Assembly (NCBI GenBank): GCA_002049785.1
Contig: MUKB01000123.1
Location: forward strand, 1-6,295
DNA: 6,295 nt
Direction of reading: 5' to 3'
From: Caldifarciminota bacterium 4484_100
GTDB taxonomy: Bacteria; Hydrothermota; Tepidihabitantia; SM23-42
Numbering within the stretch: the stretch's first letter is position 1; every line of letters begins with the position of its first letter. The notes beneath the pieces are model-generated. The model saw only the letters and a program-made list of their open reading frames with translations. It searched no databases and was not told the DNA's origin. The translations under genes were made by a program, and so were the position numbers. Of the stretch, positions 5,401 through 6,295 are shown piece after piece.

Positions 5401-6237
5401 ATGCTCAGGGATAAACTTGCCCGCTCCAAGATTATAACCCTGGAAATTCTCCTCCCGATTTCGTGCCGGGTTAAAGACCTTTTAGAACAGCTTGCCCGTT
5501 TCAAGGCTTATGTAGATGCATTCAATATTCCCTCAAATCCCCTTGGTAAGTTGAGACCGGATGCCCTGTGTTATGGACATATTATTCAGGAAAATCTGGG
5601 CATAGAGACGATCCCACATTTTGTCGCCCGGCATTTCACTTCGCTCAGTTTTGAAAGCCATCTGCTCGGGGCATCGGCACTGGGTATTGAAAATATTCTG
5701 TGTGTTACCGGTGATACACCTGCTGAGGGCAGAAGTTCATTCGAATTGAATTCCCAGAAATTACTCGAGATTGCCCGTAATTTGAGTGCTGGGATTACCT
5801 CTTCACGAAAGGCGATTCCACCGGTCGATTTCTGTCTCTGCACCAGTTTCAACCCCAATGTAGTTAATGTGCGTGGTGAATTTATCAAATCAAAGGGAAA
5901 ACTCGAGTGTGGGGCAGAGGTATTCTTTACCCAGCCCATATTTGATACCGAAAAATTTTTGAGAATCATCTCTGAATTCCGCCGTGCCCATTCGAAAGCG
6001 AAGGTGATTGCTGGTCTCTCATTTTTATATTCAAAGAAAAGGGCATTCAAATTGATGAAGTTTCTTGGAATTCCATATAAGTATATAATCGAACTCGATA
6101 AGCGGGATGAATTAGCAATTCTATATGAAACTGCGGAAAGGGTTGAGAAATTTGTAGATGGTTTTTATATAATTCCTATTGGCAGGTATGAACCTGCACT
6201 AAATCTGATTAAGAAGATAAAAGAACTGATACACTAA
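5401..6237 (+). CDS. metF: Methylenetetrahydrofolate reductase (MetF family)
   Basis: A cytoplasmic flavoprotein expected to reduce 5,10-methylene-THF to 5-methyl-THF, the methyl donor of the adjacent methionine synthase. At 278 residues it is slightly shorter than typical bacterial MetF (about 290-300). It is a single TIM-barrel module. Glu15 in TLEILLP matches the catalytic glutamate of the family's first strand. VDAFNIPSNPLGKLR (38-52) is the second conserved stretch, and IPHFVARH (71-78) matches the FAD-contacting H..R region. GIENILCVTGDTPAEG (95-110) carries the conserved Asp105. CGAEVFFTQPIFD (170-182) contains the folate-contacting Gln178, and VIAGLSFL (202-209) is a late strand. ATG 5401 is 2 bp after the upstream stop and has no clear Shine-Dalgarno, so translation is probably coupled. 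The residues after about 235 are diverged from the common family. I judge the family secure; NADH, ferredoxin or another electron donor cannot be told. Confidence 0.9.
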   Translation: MLRDKLARSKIITLEILLPISCRVKDLLEQLARFKAYVDAFNIPSNPLGKLRPDALCYGHIIQENLGIETIPHFVARHFTSLSFESHLLGASALGIENILCVTGDTPAEGRSSFELNSQKLLEIARNLSAGITSSRKAIPPVDFCLCTSFNPNVVNVRGEFIKSKGKLECGAEVFFTQPIFDTEKFLRIISEFRRAHSKAKVIAGLSFLYSKKRAFKLMKFLGIPYKYIIELDKRDELAILYETAERVEKFVDGFYIIPIGRYEPALNLIKKIKELIH

Positions 6238-6246
6238 TATTTGGTT

Positions 6247-6295
6247 TTACTGGTTTTCCAATGACTAAATCTTTTTTTCAATTCCGAAATCCGAA
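6247..6295 (+). repeat. Composite repeat element 3, cut by the window end
   Basis: The order is a TTTTCC closer (6254-6259 within CTGGTTTTCC), one octamer AATGACTA (6260-6267), AATC plus a T-run ending CAA, then heptamers TTCCGAA (6282-6288) and ATCCGAA (6289-6295). It repeats the order and orientation seen at 149-206, differing by a few bases. It lies 10-20 bp after the MetF stop; I see no hairpin terminator there. It probably continues beyond the window. Confidence 0.8.

Noticed and set aside
5586..6050. Minus-strand open frame of 154 codons opposite metF
   Set aside because: The opposite strand encodes conserved MetF motifs throughout; the antisense frame has no recognisable domain or ribosome binding site.
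6238..6295. Rho-independent terminator after metF
   Set aside because: There are T-runs but no GC-rich stem before them; the T-run at 6272-6278 belongs to the repeat element.
1..6295. Composite transposon bounded by the terminal direct repeats
   Set aside because: There is no transposase, the end elements are direct, short and variable, and the same type of repeat also sits inside the segment; housekeeping genes lie between them.

Overview
The window looks like a chromosomal piece from an uncultivated, probably diderm bacterium. Base composition is moderately AT-leaning. Ribosome binding sites are strong (AAGGAGG and GAGGAG types), and one gene encodes a likely outer-membrane beta-barrel protein. 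The intergenic DNA is filled with short AATGACTC-type octamers and ATCCGAA-type heptamers. I associate that repeat style with candidate-phylum genomes such as WOR-3/Stahlbacteria, but this placement is a guess from general resemblance, not shown by the sequence.

Layout. Positions 1-221 hold no gene, only a structured repeat array and a heptamer tract. A leftward operon follows, read from 2877 down to 222: a SIMPL-domain (YggE/DUF541) exported protein, an AzgA-type NCS2 purine permease, and a small beta-barrel-like protein that I cannot name. Each of these genes has a good Shine-Dalgarno sequence, and the gaps are 11 and 26 bp. From 2878 to 3050 there is a divergent promoter region. It contains two mirror-arranged sigma-70-like promoters, both with a 16-bp spacer and TAGAAT as the -10 box, and a second octamer array sits between their -35 boxes. 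Rightward come a cobalamin-dependent methionine synthase (homocysteine, methyl-THF and B12 modules, without the C-terminal reactivation module) and, 2 bp after its stop, a methylenetetrahydrofolate reductase. Positions 6238-6295 carry a third copy of the repeat element. I see no convincing hairpin terminator, tRNA, rRNA, riboswitch, CRISPR array or transposase.

The rightward pair is a coherent one-carbon unit: MetF reduces methylene-THF to methyl-THF, and the MetH-like protein passes the methyl through cobalamin to homocysteine to make methionine. The leftward operon has no obvious metabolic link to it, beyond purine salvage being another branch of folate-dependent metabolism.

The most notable finding is at the start of the methionine synthase. 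The conserved N-terminal strand and DGATGT motif lie upstream of any usable in-frame start codon. A natural ATG (3051) is thrown out of frame by a perfect 11-bp tandem duplication at 3068-3089. Deleting one copy restores a continuous family-typical N-terminus, giving 778 residues. This is either a real frameshift or slippage mutation, or an assembly error. The same ATG falls at the predicted transcription start of its promoter, so the native message may be leaderless.
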